From assembly GCA_022495995.1 (NCBI GenBank), contig JAFEMH010006974.1:42705-106704 (forward strand): a stretch of 64,000 bases of DNA, written 5' to 3'. The position numbers and the translations under genes are program-made. Of this stretch, positions 12,840 through 23,447 are shown piece after piece. The number at the start of each line of letters is the position of its first letter. Position 1 is the first letter of the stretch. The notes under the pieces are model-generated. The model saw only the letters and a program-made list of their open reading frames with translations. It ran no database searches and was not told the DNA's origin. Source of the DNA: Adenophora triphylla var. japonica. Its lineage: Eukaryota > Streptophyta > Magnoliopsida > Asterales > Campanulaceae.

Positions 12840-13470
12840 TGTTGGGTGACTCACAATTGTTATTGACAAAATGGTTTTGGGGCAAGGTTGCTGCGTGCTA
12901 CTGGTGTGCCGAGGCGGGCGCCCCACCTGGAACGAGGCGGGCGCATGGATGGCTGAGACTGGTGGTCGTGTTGCTGGGCTTGAGGCGGCCGCATCATCTG
13001 AGCTGGGGCAGGCGCATCAAGGGCCGAAGGTTGGCTTGGTTTGGCGTCAACCTAGGCGGGCGCCTGGGCTTCTATAGGGCGGGCGCCTCGCGTCGGAATT
13101 CCTGACGGGCTGGGCTTGGTTTAGGGTTCAGACTGGTGTTTTTCCCTTGTCCATATATATTGTATTTTTGTCATTGTTCCGTTCCAATGCATTGGAGAGA
13201 GAGAGAGAGATTGATAGAAACAAGCTAGGTTATTTACTATTGTGAGAGATTGTGAGATTGTGTGAAAGGTTTTCACCTTGATTCTCCTTGTACTCTTCTT
13301 GATTATAGTGAATTGATTCTCCGTCGCTCGTGGATGTAGCCAAGTTGGTGAACCACGTAAATCTCTTGTGTTCATTGTTTTTCAATTTTGTTTCGATATT
13401 GTTATTGTGTTATTTTGTGCTTTCATGTTTATCAATCTAGCAATTGTGTTTGGGACCCAAAATCCTAACA
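12840..13470 (+). repeat. 5' LTR of the nested Copia element
   Basis: A 631-bp LTR, GC-rich in its first third (GGCGGGCGC words) and with a (GA)n run near 13195-13211 that is 4 bp longer than in the 3' LTR. TGTTGG...CAATCCTAACA ends flank it. Short ORFs inside it are not genes. Confidence 0.93.
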
Positions 13471-13490
13471 ATTGGTATCAGAGCTCGGTT
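13471..13490 (+). other. Primer binding site of the nested Copia element
   Basis: TTGGTATCAGAGCTC begins right after the 5' LTR and is complementary to initiator-Met tRNA. Confidence 0.9.
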
Positions 13491-13519
13491 TGTGAATCTT
13501 GTATTGCTTATTGATAAAG

Positions 13520-14265
13520 ATGTCAGGGAAGTACGAGATTGAGAAGTTTAATCGCAAGATTAACTTTGGGCTATGGCAAGTAAAGATGCGAGCAATCTTG
13601 GTGGGTAAAAATTACGTCAAGGCTTTGCTTGGGAAGGCGAGGAAACCGGCAAACTTGACGGATGCACAGTTTGACGACATGGACGAAAAGGCTTTATCTC
13701 TATTACAATTGAGTCTCAAAGATGAGGTATTGAGAGAGGTTGTGGGTGAGAAGACTGCGGCAGGGCTTTGGCTTAGGCTTGAGCAATTGTACATGACTAA
13801 GAGTATTAGTAACAGGTTGCTACTATTGAAGAAACTCGAGGAGTGTAAACTCAAAACCGGTGAGTCCTAGGAGAAACATCTTGATGAGTTTGATGGCTTG
13901 GTCATGGACTTGAAGAATGTCGATGTCGTGATTGATGATGAGCAATTGGCGGTTAAATTGCTTTGTTCTCTACCTTCGGAATACATGCACTTTCGCGAGA
14001 CAGTTTTGTATGGCAAGGAAGAGATTGCTTTAGAAGAGATCAAGACTGCTTTATTAAGTCGTGAGGTTATCGAAACGCACTTGACTTCCCAAAGTGCTGA
14101 ATCTCAAGGTGAGGGTTTAATTGCTAAAAGCGGTAAGAAGACAGGGAGGGACCGAATTCAAGGAATTCGGGTCAGTCAGGTTCAAGGTTTAAAGATGTGA
14201 TATGTCATGGTTGCAAGGAGAAGGGACACATTAGAAGGTTTTGTCCAAACCGACAGGATACAACC
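13520..14265 (+). pseudogene. gag of the nested Copia element
   Basis: The ATG at 13520 opens a Copia Gag with the usual features: FNRKINFGLWQVKM near the start, then ALSLLQLSL and AAGLWLRLEQLY. A TAG at 13868 interrupts it, reading continues in the same frame to about 14200, and the CCHC knuckle CHGCKEKGHIRRFC follows in a different frame at about 14203-14245. One in-frame stop and one frameshift therefore break Gag. The tail before the knuckle is Lys/Gly/Arg-rich, as is normal for the nucleocapsid part. Confidence 0.85.
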
Positions 14266-14299
14266 GTGAAGACACAGGGTGAAGCTGGAGTGGTGCTTG

Positions 14300-16161
14300 A
14301 AGACACTAGTGATGACAGTGAATGTGATGCGCTTACTGCTTGTGATCCGGGTATCGAAATTCGTGATAGTTGGATTTTGGATTCGGGTTGTTCTTATCAT
14401 ATTAGTCCCAATCGGGCATGGTTTTGTTCATATAGGGCTGCTGGTGGAGTAGTTTTTTTGGGGAATAATACTGCATGCAAGGTTGTTGGTATTGGGGCTA
14501 TTAAGATTAAGATGTTTGATGGAGTAGTGCGAAAATTGCAGAATGTCAGGCATGTTCCTGAACTGAAGAAGAACCTGATTTCTCTAGGCACCTTGGATAG
14601 CCTTGGGTATAGTTTATCCATTGCGAATGGCTAATTATCGGCTATTAAAGGTGACTTGGTGGCCTTGAAGGGAAAGAAGGTGGGGACATTGTATAAGCTT
14701 CTTGGGTCTACGGTTGTTGGTGATGTGTCTATTGCAACGGGGTCAACGATTGAGGCGGAGGTTACTCGATCATGGGACATGACATTGGGTCACACTGGCT
14801 TGAATGGAATGACAGAAAACTTTTTGTATTTGTTGGAACAAGCATTGTTAGGTACAGAATTTTGTGTGGAGGCGATTAGGATGACTGCTCACTTGGCTAA
14901 TCATACTCTAAATACTGGTACTGGGATGAAGGCTCTGGAGGAGATATGGTCAGGCTCTCTAGGAGATTACTCAAGATTGTATATCTGTGGGTGTCCCGTG
15001 TATGCTTGTGGGAACAATAAATTGGAACCAAGGGTCAAAGGATGTTCCTTTGTGGGTGATACTACTGGAGTGAAAGGATTCTGGTCATGGGATCCGGTGG
15101 CATCTAAGTTCTTGACATGTAGATATGTTTCTCTATTTCTCTGTGAAAAAGGGTGTCCTGCAGGACGGATATATAAACAGGTGGAGTTAGCCGGAGATGA
15201 TAAAGAAGTGGTGGAACTTGACTTAGATGTAAATGATGTGTCTGATGAATCGACTCCAATTGAAGCTCCAGATCAAGAGGAGGAGACCAACAAGCAGGTG
15301 GAGACTACCATGGTTTTTGGTAGAGTTCGATATGGGTTGGAGGAGATGGTGGCTTATGCATTGTCCGCTGCGAGAAAAGTAAGTACGCATAAAATAATTT
15401 CTTTCAATGAAGATATATCGTGTGATAAATCTGCTATGTGGTCGGCCGTTGTGAATGAAGAGATGGTATCTCTTATTGAAAGTCAGACATGGGAATTTGT
15501 TAGATCACCACCAAAAGAGGTGTTAGTCAGTCACAAGTGGATCTACAAGTTCAAAGGTGGTAACCCAAGGTTTGGGGTAGACTACAATGATATTATTTCA
15601 CTGGTTGTTAGACACTTATCTATTCGCAACTTATTGAGCATTGTGGCGATGCGAGATCTATTGCTTGAGGTGGAGATCTACATGCGCCAGCCTGAAGGGT
15701 TTGTTGTCGAGGGTAAGGATCATGTTTGCCTATTAGAGAGGTCCTTGTATGATTTGGAGCAGTCAACTCGACAGTAGTATAAAAGGTTCGACACTTTTAT
15801 TGTTACCCATGGTTATACTAGAAGTGGATATGATTGTTGTGTTTGCTTGATGGTTTGTAGTGACGGCACATTGATTTATCTTGTTTATGTCGATGGCATT
15901 CTTGTGGCTGCGAAAGATATCAATGATGCTTACCAGGTGAAATGGTTATATTCATTAGATAGTCCCAAGTCTAAAGATGATGTGTCACGAGTTCCGTATT
16001 CAAATGCTTGTGTATGCATTGTGTATGGCAAGAACAGTGATGGTTGTATTGGGTATGTTATAATTATAACGGAGGCGGTCATGTTGACAAAGCCGGGTTC
16101 GAAGGTTTCGATTGCTAAGTTCAAGAAGTTCTTGGACTTAGTGGGTGTTACTAGAAATTGA
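14300..16161 (+). pseudogene. Deleted pol of the nested Copia element
   Basis: Aspartic protease is recognisable at 14360-14630 with the DSGCSYHI active site. After a TAA at 14632 there is a gag-pre-integrase remnant (WDMTLGHTGLNGM, about 14773), then a jump to the C-terminal part of integrase (NHTLNTG, about 14900), so most of the integrase core is deleted. RT begins near 15424 (WSAVVNEEM, HKWIYKFK) and jumps to IYMRQPEGFVVEG (about 15675) with another internal deletion; the palm motif region reads LIYLVYVDGILVAA (about 15871) instead of the usual YVDDM. RNase H is not recognisable. The element must depend on a relative for movement. Confidence 0.82.
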
Positions 16162-16243
16162 TGCCCTTCGGGGCGTGGCGACGGAGATAGAGATGTTCTC
16201 TTGAAGATAGCTTGTTTCGGGATTGATCGTCAAGGTGGAGAAT

Positions 16244-16870
16244 TGTTGGGTGACTCTCAATTGTTATTGACAAAATGGTTTTGGGGCAAGGTTGCTGCGT
16301 GCTACTGGTGAGCCGAGGCGGGCGCCCCACCTGGAACGAGGCGGGCGCATGGATGGCTGAGACCGGTGGTCGTGTTGCTGGGCTTGAGGCGGCCGCATCA
16401 TCTGAGCTGGCGCGGGCGCCTCAAGGGCCGAAGGTTGGCTTGGTTTAACGTCAACCCAGGCGGGCGCCTGGGCTTCTATGGGGCGGGCGCCTCGCGTCGG
16501 AATTCCTGACGGGCTGGGCTTGGTTTAGGGTTCAGACTGGTGTTTTTCCCTTGTCCATATATATTGTATTTTTGTCATTGTTCCGTTCCAATGCCTTGGA
16601 GAGAGAGAGATTGATAGAAACAAGCTAGGTTATTTACTATTGTGAGAGATTGTGAGATTGTGTGAAAGGTTTTCACCTTGATTCTCCTTGTACTCTTCTT
16701 GATTATAGTGAATTGATTCTCCGTCGCCCGTGGATGTAGCCAAGTTGGTGAACCATGTAAATCTCTTATGTTCATTGTTTTTCAATTTTGTTTCGATATT
16801 GCTATTGTGTTATTTTGTGCTTTCATCGTTATCAATCTAGCAATTGTGTTTGGGACCTAAAATCCTAACA
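16244..16870 (+). repeat. 3' LTR of the nested Copia element
   Basis: A 627-bp copy of 12840-13470. The length difference is the (GA)n run. About 20 base differences were counted by eye. Confidence 0.93.
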
Positions 16871-16950
16871 AGTTGTAACTCACATTTTTACTTATATCCG
16901 TGATCTATTCTGTTGAATTGATTTACTAGTTAAACTAAACTTTCATACTA

Positions 16951-17546
16951 TATTTAGTATACAATATTATACATTGTCATTGTCATTGTCATTTATACAA
17001 TATATTTACAGAATAATACAACATTAATAATAATACTAACACATTAACCTCTTGTATCCTCCCTGGGATATTTTCGGTTTCCATTTCCATTGAAGATACG
17101 CAAGCTAGCAGATTCCTAGGAATCATCCTCTCCAGTATCCCATATTCCACAGCATTCGTCTAGCGTCACCATCACCTCCCCAACCAAACACCATCAACTC
17201 AACACATCTAATCCCCTTGTCAGCTCACCCGCAGGTCAAAATAACATTCCCCACAGTTTTCACTTTCTTACATTAATTATTGCCATAAAAGTCATTAGTT
17301 AACCTGGGTGGGTGTGAAGCTGACTATAGTAACCGAATATGCCGCGAATTCCCTCCCTCCAGCGGCCATTTGCTTACCCTTTTTCAACTGCCACTTCATC
17401 ACTCAAGCATATGCCCTAAAAATATTCTAATCCTTGTTTTTTTATTTATTACCTCCAAATAAAATTATAAAACCTCCCACCAATCTCTAATCTCTTCATA
17501 CTTTCGTTAATTACAATTTTCTTGATCTCGATTTCGGTTTGATTCG
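16951..17546 (+). promoter_or_regulatory. Upstream region of the SPX gene with a P1BS-like site
   Basis: Only about 600 bp separate the retrotransposon end from the SPX start codon. The 8-mer GAATATGC at 17335-17342 matches P1BS (GNATATNC), the binding site of PHR-type phosphate-starvation factors, about 205 bp before the ATG. A TATA-like ATTATAAAAC lies at about 17464. No other gene is seen. Confidence 0.6.
17335..17342 (+). promoter_or_regulatory. P1BS-like PHR binding site
   Basis: GAATATGC fits GNATATNC. One such 8-mer is expected fairly often by chance, but its place in the proximal promoter of an SPX gene, a classical PHR1 target class, supports function. Confidence 0.5.
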
Positions 17547-19303
17547 ATGAAGTTTGGGAAGAGGTTGAAGCAACAAGTTCAAGAGACATTTCCAAACTGG
17601 CGCGATAAGTTTCTATCGTACAAGGATTTGAAAAAACTCGTTAAGTTGATTTCTTCCGCCCCGGTGATCTTGAATCGATCTTTGGAGTTTGCTAAAAATG
17701 AAGATGAGTTTGTTTACTTGTTGAACAATGAGATCGAGAAATTTAATGCGTTTTACTTAGAGCAAGAGGAGGATTTCATTATCCAACATAAGGTAAAAAA
17801 AAAAAAAAATTGCATTTCCTTTTATCCGTTATTTCCGTTTCAAAATAAATGTTGTGTTTTCTTTCTTTTTTTAAGATGTTTGATTTGATTTTTAATTGTG
17901 GATTAACGTTGCTCCTAGAGAAATATTCCTGCTGAGTCAAACCGGTGAACAAAAGAAACTTCTTTATCTGGACCAGTTGAAGGCATATTGCATATTATAG
18001 TAACTATAAAGGCCCTTAATTTTAATAAATTTAATTATTACTAATATTTGTTTCTAACCAAATTCTACAAATAAAATAAAAGATATTTGTATGACCAATC
18101 ACATAGTGGGATCCATTTGGGTCCTTTATGTCAAAATAATAATAATATATATGTATGTATGTATAAAATCGTGAAGTCTTAATTTAGTTGATCAGTCGAG
18201 TCAAGTTAGAGAGTGTGAGATCCATATTGGATCCTTTATGTCCAAGAATATATGTCCAAAAATATGTCTCTAACCACGTAAGTTCTAGTTTAATTTAGTT
18301 GACCAGTCAGTCAAAGAGCGTGGATCCATATTGGATCCTTTATGTCCAAGAATATGTCTCTAACCATGTGAGGTCTGAGAGCGTGGATCCATATATTGAA
18401 TCATTTATGTCCAAGAATATGTCTCTAACCACGTGAGGTCAGAGAGCGTGAATCCATATTGGATACTTTATGTCCAAGAATATGTCTCTAACCACGTGAG
18501 GTTAGAGAGGGTGGATCCATATTGGATCCTTTATGTCCAAGAATATGTCTCTAACCACGTGAGGTCTAGTTTAGTCCAGCTGACAGTTTAAATTATAATA
18601 AAATATTTGATATAGAAATTTGTATATTTTTACAATAGTAGCATCAACAATATCATAATTATCAATCAAAATGCAGGAGTTGAAACAAAGAATTCAGAGG
18701 ATCATTGACACAAAGGGACCAAATGGGACTGAGCCATTGGAAACAGACTACAATGAACAAATTGCAAGAATTAGAAAGGACATTGTCAACTTTCATGGAG
18801 AAATGGTGCTTCTAATTAACTACAGTAATGTTAATTATACAGGTATTTACACCATCCATAACCTCTAATTAACTTCTCATTACAAATTAAAAAAAAAAAA
18901 GAGAATTAAATTTCTTTAAATGTTATATATAGGGTTGGCCAAGATATTAAAAAAGTACGACAAAAGAACCGGGGGACTGCTGCGGTTGCCATTCATTCAA
19001 AAGGTGTTGGAACAGCCTTTCTATACAACAGAATTAATATCGAAGCTTGTTAAAGAATGTGAAACCACCATTGATAGAGTCTTCTCCGTCTCGAAAGATG
19101 AAGAAGTCTGCAGAGGAGAGAGAGAAGCAATAGCAGTTGCAGAAGAAGGTGTTTTAAGAAACACAGTTGCAGCACTTATGAGCATGCAAGAGATTAGAAA
19201 AGGGAGTTCTACTTACAGCCATTTCTCTCTGCCTCCCCTTAATTTGCCAGAATCTGAGGTTTTTCAGTCTTTCCAACTCAATTTGCCCATACCAACTGTC
19301 TAA
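17547..19303 (+). CDS. SPX3: SPX-domain protein, SPX3-like phosphate-status regulator
   Basis: Three exons, 17547-17792, 18677-18842 and 18933-19303, with GT-AG junctions, give 783 nt and a 260-residue protein. Small plant SPX proteins bind inositol pyrophosphates and then hold PHR transcription factors inactive when phosphate is ample. The SPX domain fills most of the protein: the start MKFGKRLKQQ, Y25 and K29 in the WRDKFLSYKDLKK helix, the QEEDFI segment near residue 75, VNFHGEMVLLINYSNVNYTG, and the lysine cluster KILKKYDKR (about residues 141-149). These are the positions that contact inositol pyrophosphate in the family. The C-terminal tail with MQEIRKGSSTYSHFSLPPLN is typical of SPX1-SPX3 proteins; no EXS, MFS or RING domain follows. 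The SPX3 assignment within the family is by similarity of the N-terminus and is less certain than family membership. Intron 1 carries a minisatellite. Confidence 0.93.
18180..18590 (+). repeat. Minisatellite in SPX intron 1 (about 62-bp unit)
   Basis: About five tandem copies of a unit containing GTGGATCCATATTGGATCC, TTTATGTCCAAGAATATGTC and TCTAACCACGTGAGGTC. Copies differ by a few bases. Each near-complete unit has a GGATCC-rich imperfect palindrome and a CACGTG or near-CACGTG (G-box-like) core in CCACGTGAGG. The first copy is longer and flanked by TAGTTTAATTTAGTTGACC. Confidence 0.85.
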
Positions 19304-19799
19304 TTATGGATTTTATACAGTAATTTAGGGATATTAAATAAATTATTAGAATACGTAGTTAATCGTTTTTTGCTGAATATTAATCTTAGTAGCTTGGTTG
19401 AAGATGAGGGCTTATTGATATACGATTTGTAATCATATTTATGAAAATGTTTAAGACAATAGGCATTACCTTCAGATGGTATGGGGAGAGGAAAATCTTC
19501 GTTGCGCATATAAGCTCCTCCTAAGTTTTTCAATAAACGAACATAAATTTAACAAAGTCTTCAAACATAACAAAGTCTTGAAAATAAACGAGTCTTCAAA
19601 TTTTCAAACAAATTATGGTCTTCGAAGTCTTCAAAAAGTTTTAGGTCTTCAATATTGTTATTGTTTCAAAGTGTTTGAATTTGTTGAATTCTTCTTCTTT
19701 TTCTTCTAGTATCCTTCTCGCAAAAACTACTCGTTGAGATTGTCTTCTTCGAGGCTTTCATAATCATCGTCTTCAAGATCTCAAAATGTGCCTTGTTTT
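19304..19799. other. SPX 3' flank and AT-rich spacer
   Basis: Probably SPX 3' UTR followed by sequence with several direct GTCTTC / AAGTCTTCAAA words (19540-19650) and no recognised gene. The missing 3' end of the hAT relic should lie here or further left, but no terminus is visible. Confidence 0.4.
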
Positions 19800-21954
19800 T
19801 TCAAATCCGAATCATCTCAATCCGCAAGACAAATCAATCTCTCGATAAGAGTGGGTTTAATTGGTTTCGCTTGACGTCACCACTCTTCCTGCAGCACTAA
19901 AAGCAGCCTCTGATGCTGCTGTGGACACCGGAGGGGTAAGTAGATCACGTGTCATCACCGAAAGAATAAGATAAATATTAGCATGCGATTTCCACCATTG
20001 TAGGACATTCAAATTTTCAAAACTTTCACCATCTAAGGGGTAATATGGGCTTTCAATGTATTGGTGTAATTTATCTACACCACTTTGAGAACCACTACTA
20101 GATGAGGATGGAGTTTTTCCTTTTGTCATGAAACCCCATCATTTTTTTAACATTTTTGTTGCTCCACTCCCTTTTCTTTCGGATGTTGTGTTTGGTCCCT
20201 TTAGTGTTTTACAATATTGGTCGAACAAACGATATATGATTGTGTGAGTTTTCCTAAGTTTGCTCTTGAACAAAGTATTTACGGCATCTGGGTTAAGGTC
20301 GGGCCTCGTGTTCTCATAAAATTCATCAAACAAGCCACCTAACAAGGAGAACTTAATCATAGTATTCATTATGGTCGCTAATTGGGAAACTACGGGAAAA
20401 TGTTCATAATATTTTGTGAATTTACTTTTCATTTGCATAACGGCACCTCCAAACAAGGCATGTGATCTAGCTTGCCAAATAACTTCACTTAGGACATTTA
20501 TTTCACGGCACAAAAAATGGGAGGTGGGATAATATCATAATAACTTCCCGAAAAAATTTTGATTGCCCTCCACCAAGGTTTAAGTAAATCTAAAAGCTCG
20601 CTAGATATCGACCAATCATACTCACTAATTTGGTAGTCCATTTGATGACTAGAAAAGTATTCTGTGAGAACCACCCTATATTCGACAACTCTCTTCAACA
20701 TTTTATATGTTGAGTTTCACTTAATATCCTCGGCCATTTGAGGTTTCTTGTATTTCATGTTATAAGCGGCGCATAAATCGGCATAAATTTTCAACCTTGG
20801 GCCGGAATTTTTGATAACATGGGAGGCCGTGTTGATGCTATTGGTGACAGACTTTAGTGAGTGGATCAAATCTTGGACACATAGATTAACAATGTGGCAT
20901 GCACACCTAACATGAAACAAAGCGCCATTTAGGGGAGGATTAAGAGTTTTAATCGACATTATGACGGTGAGTGTATTGTAAGTCGCATTATCAAAGGATA
21001 TTGTTAAAATTTTGTTGGTCATAATACTCACTCAATACATCCTTAATGTGACTTGTACATTGCAAAGCCATGTGGGGATAGGGCATTGTTCTAAAGTAAA
21101 GCAACCTCTTTTGCAACATCCACTCCTCATCAATCCAATGAGCGATTATACAAGTAAAGGTCAGAACTAGAACTTAGAGTGGCCTTCCAAGCATCGGCTG
21201 TCAAGCAAACACTACCCTTGAAATTTTGGAGGTCGCTCGCTAGTTGAAGTTGATGAGTTTGGAAGAGCTTCTTTATATGCCTAGTAATAGTTTGGCGGCT
21301 CATTGGTTGGTATGACGGGTTGAGACCTCTAGAATAGCGGGTGAGTCTATTATCATCTGAAAGTGAAAGAGGCAATCGACAACTCACTAGTAACATCGTT
21401 ATCAAATCGACGTCCACTTTTAGGTAAGTGACACATGGTATATTGAGTTGCGTTTGCACGGTACCATCTATCCTTTTAGCGGCTTCCCGATCATGTTTAT
21501 CCATGTGCCTCTTTACATGGGAGGTACTATTAACACCCGTCGGGTTTAAAATTTTGAGCACCTCTTGCATTTGGCCTTTGTTTCACCGTCAATAATTACT
21601 AAATCATATAAATTGGCATATTTGAACACTCTAGGTTGTGCCTTTGTCTTACCCTTACCCTTACCCTTACCCTTACCCCACTAGGTGTACTAACCGAGGC
21701 AATATCGGTAGTACGTGTATTTGAAATTGTGCGGGTTTCGTGGGTGACTTGTACATCGTCTTCGCATTCTCATCCCCCTCCTCACCCTCATCTGTGTCTT
21801 CTATGTGATGATAGGTTCTAGATGTATAGTTTGTGTTGGGCTCATTCATCCAATTTGGGGTTGAATCCGGAGTATAGCCGGGAAATGGAGGGGTGTTGAT
21901 TGGGTTCGAGGATTGATTAATTAGATCAAACATAATTTGATCATTATGGTGCAA
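19800..21954 (-). pseudogene. hAT-superfamily transposase, decayed
   Basis: Read on the minus strand from about 21954 down. An acidic N-terminus is followed by a (Gly-Lys)n linker coded by the TTACCC repeat at 21650-21680, then a BED-type zinc finger (C-x2-C ... SHVKRHMDKH) whose frame is shifted between its Cys and His pairs near 21555. The catalytic RNase H-like region follows (SVCLTADAWKATLSSSSDLY at about 21200, FDNATYNT at about 20970, then RCACHIVNL). The C-terminus has the hAT dimerisation block (VLQWWKSHANIYLILSVMTR, VSTAASEAAFSAAGR, about 19880-20040). At least four frame changes and several stops occur. The protein cut and joined DNA in the nucleus; this copy is inactive. Confidence 0.88.
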
Positions 21955-22872
21955 AAGAAAATTATATATTAGTCATAAATTTTGATGGGATATATTTTGT
22001 GGGGTTTGATTTTGTGGTGGGGGGTTGAGATATGCAAATATATCATTAACTAGATCTTCCAGGATAACTAGCAATATAAATTACCTAGCAATTAAAATTA
22101 AAAATGCAACACTTAAAATAAAATATTTTTTGAATTTTCGAAAATTTATAAGGATTAAATACGTTTGGCAATAATTTACTAACAATAAAAGTAAACAATT
22201 ATAATTTTTTTTTTGTAATTTTCGAAATAAAAGTAATTTTTTTTCAATTTCGAAATTTATGAAGATTAAAAAAAATTATCTAATTAACACAATATTTAAC
22301 TACCGAGTAAACAATTAAATATTTAAAACAATAAAATTACCTTCAACTTTTACGATGTAATCACAAACATTCGTCTTGAAAATAATTTGATGGTTTAGGT
22401 TTGAGAGAATTTTATGATGGATTGAATTTGTTTTGTGATAAAAAAGATAAAACTTTTTCTTCTATTTATACTAATTATAAATTCATTTTGGACCAAATTT
22501 ACCCCTAAATATGGCTGTTGGGAGGGGTAATTAATAATTATGTCCCAAAAAAATAAAATAAGATAAATGAGTCGTTATATGTAAATTGGACGAAAATACC
22601 CCTCAAACGGATTTATTAACGAATATATTTGAGGACATTTTAGACATTTACAAAAAAAAAAATTAAAAAATTGAACGGACGGGCCAAACGGGTCACGTAC
22701 CAAACGGATCGTCTGATCCGCGGGCCAAAGTTCGGTCCGTACGGACATACCCGGTCCAGACCCGTCCCGTATACAAAACGGGCTTCACGGATAACGGGCT
22801 GTTGGCTGGACGGGCACGGGCCACAGGCCGGACGGGCTTCCCACGGGCGTAGGCCAAAAATGGCCAACTCTA
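21955..22872 (-). mobile_element. 5' non-coding and subterminal part of the hAT relic
   Basis: Between the transposase start and about 22640 the DNA is AT-rich and probably holds the promoter and a 5' UTR. Positions 22670-22870 are a sharply GC-rich block with many ACGGGC/CCGT words, and the probable terminus reads TAGAGTTGGCC on the minus strand near 22872. Clustered short subterminal repeats are typical hAT transposase binding sites. An 8-bp target duplication could not be shown because the opposite end is not found. Confidence 0.55.
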
Positions 22873-23056
22873 GCTCCAACGAATAAATTGAAGTATCCAG
22901 GCTCCCTTTAGAAAAACCAGTTGGAATATTATAAAAACAGAGATTACATTTCACATAATCACAGTATTCCTGGTGATCGTTTATAAATAACCATGATAGT
23001 ATAAAAAACAAATGGATGGTTGTATGCATATCAAGTTTTGAATCCATGTAGATATA
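22873..23056. other. Intergenic spacer
   Basis: No gene, repeat or regulatory site recognised. Confidence 0.4.
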
Positions 23057-23160
23057 CTACCTTTGTCCCAAAATGAATGTCCATTTTATTTTTCCAAATT
23101 TGCCCTTGATTAAGAGAAAAGTTGATACTTTTTTGGACATTTATTTTGGGAAGGAGGGAG
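23057..23160. mobile_element. Stowaway-like MITE
   Basis: CTACCTTTGTCCC ... GGAAGGAGGGAG ends in inverted orientation, flanked by TA on both sides. The interior contains AAAATGAATGTCC and its near-complement. About 104 bp. Confidence 0.75.
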
Positions 23161-23169
23161 TAAGAAAGC

Positions 23170-23275
23170 AAGAAACCATACTGGAGTCTAAGATCAGCAG
23201 TCTCTTCATCAAGGCACTTGTATGCTTGAACAAAAGTAGCCCAGCTTGAGTCATCAAAACTCGTTCTTCAGAAAC
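23170..23275 (-). pseudogene. Possible orphan exon of an unidentified gene
   Basis: On the minus strand the stretch reads DDSSWATFVQAYKCLDEETA followed by DLRLQYGFL without a stop. It is preceded by an AG acceptor (TTTCTGAAG) and followed by a GT at about 23177. The composition looks like real protein, but no start, neighbouring exon or family could be named. It may be a stranded exon cut off by the adjacent MITE. Confidence 0.25.
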
Positions 23276-23447
23276 AATGTGATATGCCAGAATCTGACAT
23301 GATTGCTAGTACCTACACAAAGACAAAGAGGAGCCAGCTGAGCCAAATGGATTTGGAGAGAAGCACATATAAAGATGATGCCAAACAGAGCATTCCTGGA
23401 AATAGGAAAACGCCCGTTAAGAGTAGAGCATAATGTCTACTATACTA

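Larger units (their letters stand above)
12840..16870 (+). mobile_element. Deleted Ty1-copia retrotransposon nested in the 3' LTR
   Basis: The element starts TGTTGGGTGAC and ends AATCCTAACA, with a 5-bp duplication AGTTG at 12835-12839 and 16871-16875. It has two near-identical LTRs, an initiator-Met primer site, a purine tract (about 16232-16243) and remnants of gag, protease, integrase and RT. At 4.0 kb it is shorter than typical 5-kb Copia elements. Large parts of integrase and RT and all recognisable RNase H are missing. By eye the LTRs differ at about 20 sites in 627 bp, so it moved fairly recently even though its coding region is incomplete. Confidence 0.92.
1043..16945 (+). mobile_element. 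SIRE/Maximus-like Ty1-copia retrotransposon carrying two nested insertions
   Basis: The element is bounded by LTRs that end in TGAAAG/CTTTCA (the 5' copy begins TA instead of TG) and by a 5-bp target duplication TACTA at 1038-1042 and 16946-16950. In order it holds the 5' LTR, a tRNA-iMet primer site, gag, pol, a long 3' region with an extra ORF, a purine tract and the 3' LTR. Subtracting the nested solo LTR and nested Copia element leaves about 10.1 kb. The size, two CCHC knuckles, gag-pre-integrase layout and an extra ORF behind pol fit the SIRE/Maximus lineage; the lineage call is inference from layout. Stops and frameshifts are frequent, so it cannot encode its own proteins now. All coding sequence is on the plus strand. 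Confidence 0.9.
12139..16945 (+). repeat. 3' LTR of the SIRE-like element, interrupted by a nested Copia element
   Basis: The LTR sequence runs 12139-12839, is interrupted by the Copia element at 12840-16870 (plus its AGTTG duplication), and resumes at 16876-16945, ending CTTTCA. Joining the halves recreates the segment matching 1745-1822 of the 5' LTR. Confidence 0.9.

Noticed and set aside
12839..13105. GC-rich ORFs of 68-88 codons
   Set aside because: They overlap the GC-rich start of the nested Copia 5' LTR and have no family features.
21645..21682. Telomere-like TTACCC repeats
   Set aside because: The unit is not the plant telomere repeat TTTAGGG. On the minus strand it codes a Gly-Lys linker in the hAT transposase.
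22670..22886. GC-rich block as a gene promoter or CpG island
   Set aside because: It consists of repeated ACGGGC words and ends at a hAT-like terminus, so it is transposon subterminal sequence.
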